Shown here: piece by piece, positions 27,255-35,494 of the stretch
Layout of the letters: each line of letters starts with the position of its first letter
Numbering within the stretch: the stretch's first letter is position 1
Assembly: GCA_945619025.1 (NCBI GenBank)
Contig: CALZBJ010000008.1
Span: 1 to 64,000 of the forward strand
Length of the DNA stretch: 64,000 bases
Direction of reading: 5' to 3'
From: CALZBJ01 sp945619025
GTDB lineage: Bacteria > Pseudomonadota > Gammaproteobacteria > Cardiobacteriales > Wohlfahrtiimonadaceae
Made by a program: the position numbers and the translations under genes
The notes under the pieces: model-generated
Told to the model about the DNA's origin: nothing
The model's database searches: none
Seen by the model: the letters and a program-made list of their open reading frames with translations, nothing else

Positions 27255-27659
27255 ATGTTTTATGCATTTATTATCGCGGTGGCAACACTTGTGGTCTTTT
27301 TAATTGTCAAACCGCGCAAAGAGCTCGATCACACCAAAGAGAAACTTTCCTATCAAAACAATCTGATGAGCCGGCAATTGCTTTTGAGTGATATCCGCCA
27401 TCATACTAAGGTCAATAGCCTTGAAGTAATCGAACTGTGCGACGATATGGTTGCCTCTCTCACCTCGTTACTTGATTTTGAGGAGAGTGAAAAGAAACGT
27501 AATTATATTCTGCTTGAGATCGAAAAACTAAAAGCGAAAAAGCGCCATAAAGAGAGTGAGATGAGTGAATCGCTCAAAAAGATCGACCAAGAGATTGCTG
27601 AGATTGACCAGGAAGTCAAACGGCTTGCCCCGCTCCAAGGCCGGGATTCGAATTCATAG
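27255..27659 (+). CDS. Small membrane-anchored coiled-coil protein, unknown
   Basis: The family is not recognised. It has 134 residues with one N-terminal membrane helix (MFYAFIIAVATLVVFLIV) and then a charged, mostly helical body whose last 60 residues are strongly heptad-like (LEIEKLKAKKRHKESEM, IDQEIAEIDQEVKRL). An AAAAGGAGG sits 6 bases before the ATG, one of the strongest ribosome binding sites in the window, and a terminator follows at once. It is therefore a well-translated single-gene unit, divergent from macA. Its architecture resembles the 209-residue protein at 3898-4527, without evident sequence kinship. Confidence 0.8.
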   Translation: MFYAFIIAVATLVVFLIVKPRKELDHTKEKLSYQNNLMSRQLLLSDIRHHTKVNSLEVIELCDDMVASLTSLLDFEESEKKRNYILLEIEKLKAKKRHKESEMSESLKKIDQEIAEIDQEVKRLAPLQGRDSNS

Positions 27660-27688
27660 CTAATAAACAACAAACAATGGGCCATAAA

Positions 27689-27725
27689 AAAAGCCTGAGT
27701 GCGTAATTGATCATCTCAGGCTTTT
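27689..27725. terminator. Bidirectional terminator between the coiled-coil gene and apt
   Basis: AAAAGCCTGAG (27689-27699) pairs with CTCAGGCTTTT (27715-27725) around a 15-base loop. The gene ends converge on it from both sides. Confidence 0.9.
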
Positions 27726-27737
27726 CTCGTATTCTTC

Positions 27738-28283
27738 TTAATCGGCGTAAGAGACTAAGCGTTGGGTTGTATATTCGCTTAAAAACTCAGGATCGTGCAG
27801 ATACTCTAAATCCGCTAAAAAGCTGATGCCTTCAATGGTAGCGCCCTGCATCTCAATCAATTTAATGATCGCTTCCATGGTGCCACCGGTAGCTAAAATA
27901 TCATCGATAATCACCACTTTATCGCCAGGATTTAAATCATCTTTATGCATCTGCTGCTCATCGGTACCGTATTCGAGCGCATACTCAACGGAATGGACTT
28001 CTCGCGGAAGTTTGCCCGGTTTACGCACAAGGACAAAGCGTGTTTTAGTATTAAACGCCACCGCCGGCCCAAAGAGAAACCCGCGTGCTTCCGGCGCTAC
28101 GATCACATTCGCGCCACAGGATTTCACAAATTCCGACATCGCATTGATCGTATATTGCAGCGCATCCACATTATTAAAAAGCGGAGTAATATCCTTAAAA
28201 TCCACCCCATCTTTTGGGTAATCGAGCACGCTTTTGATATGTTTTTTTAAATCCATTTCCTTCTTGATCGCCACCGCGACCAT
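27738..28283 (-). CDS. apt: Adenine phosphoribosyltransferase
   Basis: Apt salvages adenine with PRPP to give AMP. The protein shows the family start IKSVLDYPKDGVDFKDITPLF, the VAPEARGFLFGPAVA segment, the KPGKLPREV loop and the PRPP motif VVIIDDILATGGTMEA. From the ATG at 28283 it is 181 residues. A second ATG at 28256 gives 172 residues and a more typical N-terminus (MDLKKHIKS). Both ATGs have a purine-rich stretch too close for an ideal site, so the start is unsettled. Confidence 0.95.
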   Translation of the reverse strand: MVAVAIKKEMDLKKHIKSVLDYPKDGVDFKDITPLFNNVDALQYTINAMSEFVKSCGANVIVAPEARGFLFGPAVAFNTKTRFVLVRKPGKLPREVHSVEYALEYGTDEQQMHKDDLNPGDKVVIIDDILATGGTMEAIIKLIEMQGATIEGISFLADLEYLHDPEFLSEYTTQRLVSYAD

Positions 28284-28441
28284 CCTTCAAAATGAGTCAA
28301 GCAAAAGAATAATTATACTAAACATTCCCCCATTTGAGTATGCACGCCGAACAATCTTTACCCATTCTTGACCGATCTTAACCCTTTAGCGCACCCCGCT
28401 TGATCTTAGGCGCGATTTTCCCCAATCCCTCGCGCCGCCCC

Positions 28442-28471
28442 TTGTGCTTTTGCGATAAAAAGACGTACAAT
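28442..28471 (+). promoter_or_regulatory. Sigma-70-like promoter for the gene at 28549
   Basis: TTGTGC (28442-28447), an 18-base spacer and TACAAT (28466-28471). This would start RNA near 28478. Confidence 0.5.
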
Positions 28472-28548
28472 CGAACCTATTCGTTTTATTTTGTACCCTA
28501 TCCATGTCGGGCGATTCGATCGGTTTTGCCCTAAAGAGAGAGCTATTC

Positions 28549-29457
28549 ATGACAACCACCAATCTACTTCCGTTAGAGTTTTGCCTTGTAATTCAATATA
28601 AGGAATCGAGCCAAACTGATGCCCCGCGTTATTTAGATAAGGATCAGACCAATGCGCTCCTTCAAGAGATCGGACAAAATATCGCAACGCAATTTCCTAA
28701 AATGCAGGAAACCGGCCTTATCGGCATCGGATCGATCTATCATTTAAACCAGATCATTCGCCCCAATTTCCCCATCTATACGCAACTCTTTGAGCTTGCT
28801 AAAGTGCGTTTCCGCGCGAAAAACTTTAAACCGCTAATCGTTGGGATCGGCACAGAAGCTGAGAAATTTGATATCGATATCTTCAATAAAGAGACGAGCG
28901 AATTTAAAGAAGTGCTCCAAGTACTTCCCTTTTTAACGGTGATGCCCGATAACGATGAAGCGCGCGCTTTTTTCGATGAACTCAATGAATCACTCACTAC
29001 CAACACCCCACTCTCAACCGCGATGACCGAGCGCCTAGAAAGCCTCTTTGGTCTTGAGATCGACAATATCAGTATCGCAACGCTCGCCGACATTAACGGG
29101 CTTTTTGCGGCGCAACTGATCCAGATCGGACTTGAAGAGTTGTGGCATATTATTAAAGCAGTGATCTTTAATTTAAGTGAAGAATTGCAAACCCTCGGCA
29201 GCGGCCATGTGCTCTATTGGAAACTCGATGAGGTGGTGATTTTAACCGCGCACGAGAAGATCTTTGATGAGGCAATGCGTGACTATCAACAAAACTTTGA
29301 GACCTATCGCACCACAACGCTCCGCCTAGAGCATCTCTTTAAATCGCACCGCATTCCCTTTACCCGTCAAGAAGTGATGGATGTGGAGTTCTTTAAAGCG
29401 CCCGCAACGGTTGAGCGCGTTCGTGAACAAATTGGATCGCACATTAAAGCGCTCTAA
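28549..29457 (+). CDS. Hypothetical cytoplasmic protein
   Basis: The family is not recognised. From the ATG at 28549 (AGAGAG upstream) the protein has 302 residues. An ATG at 28504 in the same frame would add 15. There is no signal peptide or membrane helix. The N-terminal third alternates strands and helices (LEFCLVIQYKESSQ, TGLIGIGSIYHLNQIIRP, FKPLIVGIGTE), the middle is acidic and helical, and the C-terminal part has HVLYWKLDEVVILTAHEK and a long helix. A strong terminator follows, so this is a monocistronic unit. I cannot propose a function. Confidence 0.75.
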   Translation: MTTTNLLPLEFCLVIQYKESSQTDAPRYLDKDQTNALLQEIGQNIATQFPKMQETGLIGIGSIYHLNQIIRPNFPIYTQLFELAKVRFRAKNFKPLIVGIGTEAEKFDIDIFNKETSEFKEVLQVLPFLTVMPDNDEARAFFDELNESLTTNTPLSTAMTERLESLFGLEIDNISIATLADINGLFAAQLIQIGLEELWHIIKAVIFNLSEELQTLGSGHVLYWKLDEVVILTAHEKIFDEAMRDYQQNFETYRTTTLRLEHLFKSHRIPFTRQEVMDVEFFKAPATVERVREQIGSHIKAL

Positions 29458-29503
29458 ACCATACTTAGAGTAATCTGAATTAATGCTAGATTTAGCAGAC
29501 ACA

Positions 29504-29550
29504 AAAAAGCCCTTTCAGAAGATTTTACAAAACTGGAAGGGCTTTTTTTA
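29504..29550. terminator. Bidirectional terminator between the hypothetical gene and narL
   Basis: The arms 29504-29519 and 29534-29550 (core GCCCTTTCAG / CTGGAAGGGC, one G.T pair) are followed by a seven-base T-run. On the minus strand it ends the nar block after narL. Confidence 0.88.
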
Positions 29551-29586
29551 TGAATCGATTCTAATTTTTTCTAAATCTGCGATGAA

Positions 29587-30282
29587 TCAATCCGCTTGAA
29601 TATTGAGCCTTACCGCAATCACTGCCGCTTGGACACGGCTATTAACGCCAAGTTTCTTTAAGATATTTTGCACATGAACTTTAACGGTATTTTCGGCCAC
29701 ATCTAAAATCCGCGCGATCTGCTTATTGCTCTCACCGGTGGCGATATAGCCCAAAATTTGGCGCTCGCGACTGGTTAATTCAGCCACTTTCGCCTCGTCC
29801 TCATCATCCGTTTCCGCTTCATCCACGCTCTCGCTTGGCTTTGCGGTTTTTGAAATCAGCTGATTGACGAGCTTTTGCGTCATCTCTGGTGAAAAGACCG
29901 TATCGCCGCTTAAGGCTTTATTGATCGATTCAAGGAGAAAATCAGAGTCCACATTTTTAAGCAAAAATCCGCGCGCCCCAAGTTGCATGCATTCGGTCAG
30001 ATCGCTCGCATCTTCGGAGACGGTGAGCATCAAGACCACCTGTTCAGGATTGATATTCATCACCTGCGCAAGCGTCTCTTTTCCGTTCATAATCGGCATA
30101 TTTAGATCGAGCAGAACGATGTCCGGATTGTGTTTGGCCATCTGCTTGATCCCTTCGAGGCCATCGGCGGCTTCGGCAACAATTTCATACTCAGATTCAC
30201 GCTGAATGAGCGACTTTAATCCGCTTCTAAAAAGGGTGTGATCATCGATAATTAAAATCTTAATCTTCTGATTATTACTCAT
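29587..30282 (-). CDS. narL: NarL-family response regulator
   Basis: NarL is phosphorylated by NarX in response to nitrate and controls nitrate-respiration genes. The 231-residue protein has a receiver domain with the acidic pair DD13-14, phospho-acceptor D59 in IVLLDLNMP and the later LLKNVDSD. The linker is unusually acidic (VDEAETDDEDEAKV). A LuxR-type helix-turn-helix follows (LTSRERQILGYIATGESNKQIARIL, then ENTVKVHVQNILKKLGV). It overlaps narX by 8 bases and is the last gene of the nar block. The narX P-box and the adjacent nar genes support NarL over other LuxR-type regulators. Confidence 0.93.
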   Translation of the reverse strand: MSNNQKIKILIIDDHTLFRSGLKSLIQRESEYEIVAEAADGLEGIKQMAKHNPDIVLLDLNMPIMNGKETLAQVMNINPEQVVLMLTVSEDASDLTECMQLGARGFLLKNVDSDFLLESINKALSGDTVFSPEMTQKLVNQLISKTAKPSESVDEAETDDEDEAKVAELTSRERQILGYIATGESNKQIARILDVAENTVKVHVQNILKKLGVNSRVQAAVIAVRLNIQAD

Positions 30283-32176
30283 GCTCTGCCTTTGCCTCTT
30301 TTCTTGGAATAATTAAACGAAGTTCGGTGCCCTCACCGGGTTCAGAAAGAACGGCCAACTGCCCGCCAATCTTCTGCGCCCGCTCTTCCATAATCAAGAT
30401 TCCAACGTGTTCCAAGGATTTCTCCGTTAAAATCTCTTCTGCAAACCCTTGCCCATTATCGGTCACACGGATGATGTAATTTTTCTCATCAGTGTAGATC
30501 TGGAGCGAGACTTTCGTCGCGTTGGCGTGCTTGCGAATATTGGAAAGCGCCTCTTGAATAATAAAGACCACCTCCAATTTTTCCTTATCGGAAAGGTGAA
30601 TATTGGACGCATCCACCATCGCATTGACTTCAATCTCGGTCTGCGCTTTAAAACGCTTAATCAGCTCTTCTAAATGGTGCGAAAAAGATTCAAGACGAAG
30701 CGGCGTTCTAAAGTTTAACAGTAGTTGTCGCACATTTTCGTAGCTCTCTTTCACTCCATCTTTAATAAAGGCAAGATTTTCTCGCGCTTCCTCTTTATGG
30801 CCATTTTTAAGCGCTTTTTCAAGCATTTGCACCTGCCAATTGAGGAAGTTTAAAATCTGCGCAATGGAATCATGCAAGTCTTGCGCGAAGATATTACGCT
30901 CTTCTAATACCGCCATTTTACGCGATCTTTCCATCAAGCGCACGCCGCCAATCGCAACGCCTAACTGATTGCTTAGTGAATTGAGTAGATTTTTCTTCGC
31001 CTCAGGGAACACTTTTCCATCGTGGCTAAAGAGCGTCACAATCCCAATCTTCTCCTGATCGTAAAAAATCGGGAAGATATTGAGTGCTTTAAACGCGCCT
31101 TCTTGGCATGGCGGGGTCTTTTCAAGCAAGTTTTGAATCGCCGCCTCTTCTGAAATCGATTCCGTCTGCGCAAATTTACCGCAATAGCAGTGGTCAAAAT
31201 GTTGGCAGCGCACCGAGTTTTGCAGATCTTCCGAGAGATTGACCTCTGCAACAAGCGTCATCTTTTGATCATTATAATCATGCAGACGAATCGCGCCGGC
31301 ATCGGCATGAACAATCGGCATAATGCTCGCTAAAAAGCCTTCACAAATGATCTTAATATCGTGCTGATTGTGCAAATATGAGGTGATCGTGTAGAGCGAT
31401 TCAAGCTCAGAATTGCGCTGTTTGAGATCTTGGGTCTGCTCCTCAATCGTCTCTTCCATCCCGCGGTAGAGCGCTTCTAAGCGAGTAGCCATTTTATTAT
31501 ATCCAATGCTTAACAGCCCAAATTCATCCTCGCGATTATTTAGAGTTTCACGATAGGAGAAATCCCCTTTTTCCGCCAATGAGAGCGCATAATTGAGGCG
31601 CTGAAGCGGGCGAATAATCAGATGAAACAGAATATAGAGCATCGTCAGCGAGCCGGCAACCACTAACACAATTAAAAGATCTTGGTAAAAGTGAAGCCGT
31701 TTTAAGGTTGATGCATTGCTCGTTTCCACCATTTTCACAAGCGCATCAATCTCACTGATAAAGGCATTGGCCTCAGTGTAAGTGAAGGGTTTGCCATCCT
31801 CTATAATAAGCTCTGGTAGGATTTGATCTTTCCACATCCGCAATACCGATTCTGCCTGCCAATAGATGGAATCTTCTTGGGGCAGCATCAGCGGCCGTTT
31901 CGGGTCGCCTTCGACAATCCCGGTTAATACATTGGTAAAATCCTCGACCGCATCGAGTACAGGTACTTTATCGTCCGATTGATCTAAAATGACGAGCCGA
32001 TAGACTCGCATTCGCAAGCTACCGGCATCGTTGATCGCGCCTCCCGCCCCCTCAAGCTGCCAAAGCAGAGAGAGGGTGAAGAAGATCGCCAATAAAGCAC
32101 CGAGCCACCAGATTGTGGTGAGGATAAAAAGTTTGGTTGAAACCTTTTTCCGGAGGGGTAGCTCAGTAAACGCCAT
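30275..32176 (-). CDS. narX: Nitrate/nitrite sensor histidine kinase NarX
   Basis: NarX senses periplasmic nitrate and phosphorylates NarL. The 633-residue protein has TM1 (~18-40), then the P-box DAGSLRMRVYRL that binds nitrate in this family. A periplasmic helical region leads to TM2 (~167-188). A HAMP domain and a central GAF-like module follow, with a cysteine cluster (CQHFDHCYCG, and a later Cys before QEGAF). The HisKA_3 domain has its phospho-His in AQDLHDSIAQIL (~435), and the ATPase domain shows DNGQGF. It lies 12 bases after narK2 and overlaps narL. Confidence 0.94.
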   Translation of the reverse strand: MAFTELPLRKKVSTKLFILTTIWWLGALLAIFFTLSLLWQLEGAGGAINDAGSLRMRVYRLVILDQSDDKVPVLDAVEDFTNVLTGIVEGDPKRPLMLPQEDSIYWQAESVLRMWKDQILPELIIEDGKPFTYTEANAFISEIDALVKMVETSNASTLKRLHFYQDLLIVLVVAGSLTMLYILFHLIIRPLQRLNYALSLAEKGDFSYRETLNNREDEFGLLSIGYNKMATRLEALYRGMEETIEEQTQDLKQRNSELESLYTITSYLHNQHDIKIICEGFLASIMPIVHADAGAIRLHDYNDQKMTLVAEVNLSEDLQNSVRCQHFDHCYCGKFAQTESISEEAAIQNLLEKTPPCQEGAFKALNIFPIFYDQEKIGIVTLFSHDGKVFPEAKKNLLNSLSNQLGVAIGGVRLMERSRKMAVLEERNIFAQDLHDSIAQILNFLNWQVQMLEKALKNGHKEEARENLAFIKDGVKESYENVRQLLLNFRTPLRLESFSHHLEELIKRFKAQTEIEVNAMVDASNIHLSDKEKLEVVFIIQEALSNIRKHANATKVSLQIYTDEKNYIIRVTDNGQGFAEEILTEKSLEHVGILIMEERAQKIGGQLAVLSEPGEGTELRLIIPRKEAKAEHE

Positions 32177-32188
32177 ATTATTTATCCT

Positions 32189-33568
32189 TTAACATTTGTA
32201 ACGCGCATTTTTACGTGCATAGTACCAATAATTTAATACGATACAGCTGATGTAGAAAATTATAAAGCCAATTAATGCAGTACTAATACTTCCGGTTAAT
32301 TCTAGTGCAATTCCGTAGCTTTTCGGGATAAAGAATCCGCCATACGCTGCAATCGCCGCACTAAATCCAACCACTGTTGCACCCTCTTTGGCCGCGGTTT
32401 TTTCCGCTTCTGCTTGTGTTACTAATCCCGCTTCCGCGCGATAGCCATGAACTTTTGAGAAGATAATTGGAATTTGCATAAAGGTTGAACCGTTACCAAT
32501 TCCAGTCAGCGCAAAGAGTGCCATAAAGGAAGCGAAGAAGCCGACAAAGTTACCGGCAGCACCTGCCGTTGGGAGTGATGCAATGACGCCGCATACCGCA
32601 AAGACCATTAAAATAAAGACCCAATGCGTGACTCGCGCGCCGCCCAGTTTATCGGAGATCCAGCCGCCCATCGGACGGGTAATCGCCCCAATTAGTGGTC
32701 CTAAAAAGGCTAAATGAAGCGCATTTTGATCGGCAAATTGGTTTTTAAGTAAGAAAGGAAAGGCTGCTGAAAATCCGATAAAAGAGCCAAAAGTACCAAG
32801 ATAGAGCCAGCACATAAACCAGTTATGTTTGCTTTTCAAAATCGAGAGCTGATCTTTTACGCTCGCTTTCATGAGACTTAGATCGTTCATACCAAACCAA
32901 GCTAAAATGCCCGATACCACAATAAAAGGAGCCCAAATAAAGCCGGCATTTTGTAACCAAATGGTGTGCGTTTCGCCGTTTGTGACAATTTCTTGCCCGC
33001 TTCCGCCAAGTGCGCCAAAGATACTAAAGCCAACTGCAATGGGGATTAAGAACTGCATAATTGAGATTCCTAAATTCCCAAGCCCTGCGTTCAGACCGAG
33101 CGCAGTCCCCTTTTTCGCTTTGGGGAAAAAGTAGCTGATATTACCCATGCTTGAGCTAAAGTTACCGCTACCAAAACCGCAGAAAAGTGCGAGAATTAAG
33201 AGCGTGCTGTAGCTTGTTTCGGGGTTTTGCACCGCCATTCCTAAACCCACGGCAGGAATTAAGAGCAGCATCGTCGAAAACGCCGTCCAGCGCCGTCCAC
33301 CAAAGATTGGTACCACAAATGAGTAGAGAATCCGAAGCGTTGCCCCAGAGAGTGCCGGCGCCCCGATGAGCCACGCCTGCTGATTGGCTGTGAGGTCAAA
33401 GCCGATCTGCGGGAGATAGACCACGGTCACACTCCAAAGTTGCCACACAATAAACGCGAGTGCGAGTGCAAAGATTGAAATCCAGAGATTGCGACGGGCC
33501 ACTTTTTTACCGGTGGTTTCCCAAAATTCGGGGTCTTCCACGCGCCAATCAGTTAATAGATATTTCAT
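32189..33568 (-). CDS. NarK2-type nitrate/nitrite transporter (MFS, NNP family)
   Basis: A 12-helix major facilitator of the nitrate/nitrite porter family. From the ATG at 33568 the protein has 459 residues. The NNP signatures are visible: GFGSGNFSSSMGNISYFFP in helix 5 and LTGIGNGSTFMQIPIIF in the second half. Its N-terminus (YLLTDWRVEDPEFWETTG) and its larger cytoplasmic pieces resemble NarK2 proteins, which act as nitrate/nitrite antiporters. Transport mode is inferred. The start at 33568 has GAGGA 9 bases upstream, and the earlier ATG at 33583 does not. It follows narK1 with a long hairpin between them. Confidence 0.88.
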   Translation of the reverse strand: MKYLLTDWRVEDPEFWETTGKKVARRNLWISIFALALAFIVWQLWSVTVVYLPQIGFDLTANQQAWLIGAPALSGATLRILYSFVVPIFGGRRWTAFSTMLLLIPAVGLGMAVQNPETSYSTLLILALFCGFGSGNFSSSMGNISYFFPKAKKGTALGLNAGLGNLGISIMQFLIPIAVGFSIFGALGGSGQEIVTNGETHTIWLQNAGFIWAPFIVVSGILAWFGMNDLSLMKASVKDQLSILKSKHNWFMCWLYLGTFGSFIGFSAAFPFLLKNQFADQNALHLAFLGPLIGAITRPMGGWISDKLGGARVTHWVFILMVFAVCGVIASLPTAGAAGNFVGFFASFMALFALTGIGNGSTFMQIPIIFSKVHGYRAEAGLVTQAEAEKTAAKEGATVVGFSAAIAAYGGFFIPKSYGIALELTGSISTALIGFIIFYISCIVLNYWYYARKNARYKC

Positions 33569-33630
33569 GGTAAATGTCCTCATAATTGAGTCTAAAAATT
33601 AGGGCTTGAAACGTTGTATTGAAAGAGCCT

Positions 33631-33679
33631 GAGGAATGAACCGTTTGAGCGCCCTGTCTCAAAATCGGCATCATTCCTC
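33631..33679 (-). other. Intercistronic RNA hairpin between narK1 and narK2
   Basis: Nested arms GAGGAATGA/TCATTCCTC (33631-33639 and 33671-33679), CCG/CGG (33641-33643 and 33666-33668) and TTTGAG/CTCAAA (33644-33649 and 33658-33663) make an 18-bp stem with small internal loops and an 8-base tip. No T-run follows on either strand, so it looks like an mRNA processing or stability element and not a terminator. Confidence 0.7.
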
Positions 33680-33714
33680 GTCGAGTGTTTAATTATTCTT
33701 TTAACCGTGCTGGG

Positions 33715-34956
33715 CTACTCTTCATTGAGTGTTTTGCGTGACCAAGCAAGATAAATGAGCGCCACACAGGTTGTGCCAAAAAGAAGCATAAAGCACGATG
33801 AACGAATGCCTGTTAAATCTAACGCAAAGCCAAATAAGATGGGGAGTAAGAAGCCGCCTAAACCGCCTGCTAAGCCCACAATGCCCGATACCGCGCCGAT
33901 ATTTTCATCGTAATTGTCCGAGATGAATTTAAAAACGGACGCTTTCCCCACCGCCATCGCAACGCCGACCACAAATAGGATTGCGGTAAAGACGTAGATG
34001 TTGAGCGATATATGGAAGCCCATATCCCCGCGAGTGGTTTCCACAATAAAGTCAGTTTTTGGGTAAGAGAGAATAAAGAAGCTGATAAAGCAGATCCAAA
34101 GCACCGCTGCGGTTACGCGATAGGCACCAAATTTATCGGAAAGCCATCCACCAAAGGCGCGAAGCACCCCGCCCGGCATTGAAAAGCATGCCGCTAAGAA
34201 ACCTGCGGTGGTTAAAGGAAGTGCAAATTCCGCGCGATAATAGCTTGTTAACCAGAGCGCAAGCCCGACATATCCGCCAAATACTACACTATAGAGCTGG
34301 CTATAGCAGAGCACTTTGGGGTCTTTTAAGAGTTTAAATTGATCTTTAAGCGATGAATTTGCGTGCGAAATATGTTTTTCATCGTGAAAGCTAAAGAGGA
34401 AGAAAAAGACAAAAGTAAAGGCGATCATACCGGCATAGACTTTCGGGACTAAATGCCAGGTGCCCAGCGCAACTAACGTCGGTGCAATGAGTGTATTGAT
34501 CGATGACCCCATGTTTCCAGCGCCAAAGATTCCCATCGCTAAGCCTTTACGGTGTGGCGGGAACCATTTTGCCACATACGGCGTTCCAACGGAGAATGAT
34601 CCGCCGGCAAGCCCCATTACTAAGCCGATCCCAAGAAGTGCGTAGAAGTTACTCACCGATTGAATCATATAGATCGGCACAATTGAGAGCGCTAAGAGCC
34701 AAAGAAAGACTTTACGCCCGCCGAAACGGTCGGTCATCATGCCAAGGGGAATACGAACAAGCGATCCCGATAACACCGGCATCGCGGTTAAAAGTCCAAA
34801 TTGAAATTCATTGAGGCCAAGCTCTTCACTAATGGGAATCGCAATGACCGAAAACATGGTCCACACCATGAAGCACATGGTAAATGCAAAGGTACTGCTC
34901 GTAAGGACAGAATACCTTTTAAAGTTGTCTGAGAGTTGATTACGATTCAATAACAT
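33715..34956 (-). CDS. NarK1-type nitrate transporter (MFS, NNP family)
   Basis: This is the second nitrate porter, with 413 residues and 12 helices. It has GMMTDRFGGRKVFLWLL (MFS loop 2-3 motif), GLAGGSFSVGTPYVAKWFPPHRKGLAMGIFGAGNMG (the NNP nitrate signature) and a matching second-half motif GIVGLAGGLGGFLLP. In organisms with paired porters, the NarK1 type is thought to import nitrate with protons and NarK2 to exchange nitrate for nitrite. AAGGA precedes the ATG. Its upstream region repeats the narG promoter block, so it probably has its own nitrate-responsive promoter. Confidence 0.88.
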   Translation of the reverse strand: MLLNRNQLSDNFKRYSVLTSSTFAFTMCFMVWTMFSVIAIPISEELGLNEFQFGLLTAMPVLSGSLVRIPLGMMTDRFGGRKVFLWLLALSIVPIYMIQSVSNFYALLGIGLVMGLAGGSFSVGTPYVAKWFPPHRKGLAMGIFGAGNMGSSINTLIAPTLVALGTWHLVPKVYAGMIAFTFVFFFLFSFHDEKHISHANSSLKDQFKLLKDPKVLCYSQLYSVVFGGYVGLALWLTSYYRAEFALPLTTAGFLAACFSMPGGVLRAFGGWLSDKFGAYRVTAAVLWICFISFFILSYPKTDFIVETTRGDMGFHISLNIYVFTAILFVVGVAMAVGKASVFKFISDNYDENIGAVSGIVGLAGGLGGFLLPILFGFALDLTGIRSSCFMLLFGTTCVALIYLAWSRKTLNEE

Positions 34957-35010
34957 AATTGGGTTCCTTTTCTTGTCTATCAGAACGTATCCTCAATTGT
35001 TAATGAGGGG

Positions 35011-35072
35011 TGCGACACCTTAAGCCGATGAGAACCTAAGGTGCCGCATAAGGCCCGGTGCGTAACAGGCCT
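35011..35072 (-). promoter_or_regulatory. Tandem hairpins in the narK1 leader
   Basis: Hairpin 1 (35011-35048) has arms TGCG-a-CACCTTA and TAAGGTG-c-CGCA around a 14-base loop. Hairpin 2 (35051-35072) has arms AGGCC/GGCCT. They lie 55-116 bases before the narK1 start, within the RNA if transcription begins near the conserved block. A leader control element is inferred. Confidence 0.55.
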
Positions 35073-35146
35073 ATTCGAGGGTTATGGTTTGTGTTTATCG
35101 AGCGAGCAATCCTTTTTCGCTTGATGGGGTTACTGTAACAACCCCT

Positions 35147-35225
35147 GTTAATCTAAGATATTGACCTCATTAGCTAATGGGCGAATCTTTATGATTAGTC
35201 CTACTAATTACTTCGGATTAGCTCT
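35147..35225 (-). promoter_or_regulatory. Nar promoter block, copy 2 (upstream of narK1)
   Basis: This aligns without gaps to 42206-42284. A 29-base run (35150-35178) is identical, CGAATCTTTAT (35182-35192) is identical, and an inverted repeat TGATTAG-5-CTAATTA lies at 35192-35210. I infer a shared binding site for an anaerobic/nitrate regulator plus a core promoter directed leftwards. Confidence 0.75.
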
Positions 35226-35353
35226 TCTGCAGAGTCTAATCAGCCGAGATGACGATTCCATAACAGCGCCTTAGATAAAACAGGCTGATCGGTGATCGAG
35301 CCACATTAACCATACGCGCCACTCATTCCTCCACTCATTCATCTAAGCAATAA

Positions 35354-35386
35354 AAAAGGACTAACCTCGGTGAGATTAATCCTTTT
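35354..35386 (-). terminator. Terminator after narI
   Basis: AAAAGGACTAA (35354-35364) and TTAATCCTTTT (35376-35386) form an 11-base stem with one mismatch. On the minus strand a six-base T-run follows, which fits the end of narGHJI. Confidence 0.75.
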
Positions 35387-35494
35387 ATGTAGATCGTCTG
35401 GATCGATTTAAGTCTGAATGGTGATCCTCTAAAACGGGCCTGTAAGGGGTGGCCTGCTTAGTTCGTGTTAACCGAATAAAGGCTTTGGAATCGA

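Larger units (their letters stand above)
34957..35494. other. 538-base intergenic region between narI and narK1
   Basis: From right to left it holds the narGHJI terminator (35354-35386), a copy of the narG promoter block (35147-35225) and a predicted long narK1 leader with two hairpins. I see no protein-coding frame with a ribosome binding site. A small RNA cannot be excluded. Confidence 0.6.
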
